NCBI GenBank assembly: GCA_002495485.1
Contig: DAFH01000087.1
Coordinates: 778 to 6,133 of the forward strand
DNA from: Candidatus Bathyarchaeota archaeon UBA185
GTDB lineage: Archaea > Thermoproteota > Bathyarchaeia > 40CM-2-53-6
Direction of reading: 5' to 3'
Length of the DNA stretch: 5,356 nt
In this document: one piece after another, positions 4,513 through 5,356 of the stretch
How the letters are laid out: the number at the start of each line of letters is the position of its first letter
Position numbering within the stretch: the stretch's first letter is position 1
The notes under the pieces: model-generated
The model's database searches: none
Told to the model about the DNA's origin: nothing
The model's input: only the letters and a program-made list of their open reading frames with translations
Made by a program: the position numbers and the translations under genes

Positions 4513-5356
4513 CTACTTCGTGTCTCCGACTCGGTCCTTTCGTAGCGTCTTGAGAATAGTGTCCAGCGCTGTGTCCCAGTCCATCTCTCCACCACTACTA
4601 CTCGGCTCTGGAGCGCTCTTCTCCAAAATCGTCCTCCCAGGAGGATCATCGGATCCTGAGGAGGAGGGTTGCGGATTCAGTTCCAACATGGACGTGTCCT
4701 TCCTTTCGGGCGTCGAACCAGGGGGGGTCCATGGTTGAGGCATAGGGCCCGCGAGGGGTGCTGCGGGTCGAGGTGCCGGTTGACTGGGGCGAGGCTGGCC
4801 CGCTAGTCCTGGCGGGGGACGGCCGGGATCAGGACGAAATGATTGGGGAGCTGCTATGGGCCTTGGAGCACTCATTGGTCTCTGATCTCCAGGTCTTCCG
4901 GGAGCTCCTGGGCCCTGGACTACGAAGGGTCGTGGGCCACCCTGAGGTGGGGGAAGCGGGCCTCGAGCGGGCATGGGTCCGGGTCTCGGAAAGCCCTGTT
5001 GAGGGTTCGGTCTCTCTTGTGTTGCAGATGATCCTGAAGGTGGGGTCCACTTGGGCGGTAGCGGAGGAATCGATTTTACGCCACCAGCCTCAGCCCATTG
5101 GCTGATTCCTGTTTTCTCTTCTGGTGGCGCCCATTTTGACGGAACCGGAGCTTGCCGCGAGGCGGGGGGCTGGCTTGGAAATCCCGGAGTAGACAGATCC
5201 TGTCTAGCTCCAATGTCCAAGCCCGGCTTCTGAAAGACGGGTCCTGGTTCTGGCCTGTTCTCTCCGATCGAGGATTGCTGTGGGGTCCAGCTGGGGCTTT
5301 GTCTCGTGGGAGTCTCTCCAATAGATCGGAGTGGTTGAGGGGGTTGCGTCTCGGTA
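4513..5356 (-). CDS. Proline-rich protein with Trp-Pro motifs (5'-truncated)
   Basis: The frame is open from the right edge to the TAG at 4513, giving at least 280 residues, so the TTG at 5220 is probably not the start. The product is dominated by Pro, Gly, Gln, Ser and Arg with almost no hydrophobic core, so most of it should be disordered. A motif of the form P-x-x-W-(T/A)-P-(P/Q) occurs four times (Trp23, 75, 103 and 209 of the fragment), plus a looser SQWAEA (Trp87). The C-terminus changes character: after an acidic/Ser-rich linker comes DWDTALDTILKTLRKDR (259-275), a likely short amphipathic helix. No enzyme motif, Cys pair or membrane helix is visible; a folded domain may lie beyond the window. 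Because the strand is C-rich, other frames are also partly open, but this one is the longest and ends in sensible protein sequence. It may share a transcript with the membrane protein 90 bp downstream. The function is unknown. Confidence 0.75.
   Translation of the reverse strand, partial: TETQPPQPLRSIGETPTRQSPSWTPQQSSIGENRPEPGPVFQKPGLDIGARQDLSTPGFPSQPPASRQAPVPSKWAPPEEKTGISQWAEAGGVKSIPPLPPKWTPPSGSSATQERPNPQQGFPRPGPMPARGPLPPPQGGPRPFVVQGPGAPGRPGDQRPMSAPRPIAAPQSFRPDPGRPPPGLAGQPRPSQPAPRPAAPLAGPMPQPWTPPGSTPERKDTSMLELNPQPSSSGSDDPPGRTILEKSAPEPSSSGGEMDWDTALDTILKTLRKDRVGDTK

Noticed and set aside
4721..4727. Run of seven G, considered as a frameshift or slippage site
   Set aside because: The minus-strand frame continues without a break and in the same composition on both sides, so there is no sign of a shift.
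4481..5233. Several plus-strand open frames opposite the proline-rich gene
   Set aside because: The strand is strongly G-rich, which removes stops in several frames. These frames give low-complexity Gly/Ser/Val proteins without motifs and are antisense shadows of the proline-rich coding sequence.

Overview
The window most likely comes from an archaeon. Four genes support this: a small Sm-like (LSm) RNA-binding protein, a NucS/EndoMS mismatch endonuclease with a C-terminal PCNA-binding box, a CTP synthase of archaeal sequence type, and a small zinc-ribbon protein. TATA-like boxes lie about 38-45 nt upstream of three starts, and several starts are TTG or GTG. This pattern, with moderate GC, would suit a mesophilic TACK-type lineage (Thaumarchaeota/Bathyarchaeia-like), but that placement is inference only.

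Layout. Bases 1-639 (+) hold the C-terminal glutaminase part of pyrG, cut by the left edge. Six bases later comes an ECF-transporter S component (646-1275, +), probably in the same transcript. Three minus-strand genes face it: the LSm protein (1272-1511), whose stop overlaps the ECF stop in a shared CTAG; a 47-aa zinc-ribbon protein (1593-1736), found by reading the sequence in a frame covered by a longer spurious ORF; and a class I methyltransferase (1791-2384). NucS (2391-3179, +) is divergent from the methyltransferase with only 6 bp between the start codons, so its probable promoter lies inside the methyltransferase gene.

The right 2.1 kb (3208-5356, minus) encodes two proline-rich proteins of unknown function, 90 bp apart. 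One has two predicted membrane helices, a short coiled coil and a roughly 295-residue disordered tail. The other, truncated at the right edge, has repeated Trp-Pro motifs and a short C-terminal amphipathic helix.

The left part is housekeeping: nucleotide synthesis, vitamin or cofactor uptake, RNA chaperoning and DNA mismatch repair. The least explained parts are the paired proline-rich proteins, the hidden zinc-ribbon gene and the CTAG-rich palindrome at its stop codon. I see no mobile element, CRISPR array, tRNA or rRNA.
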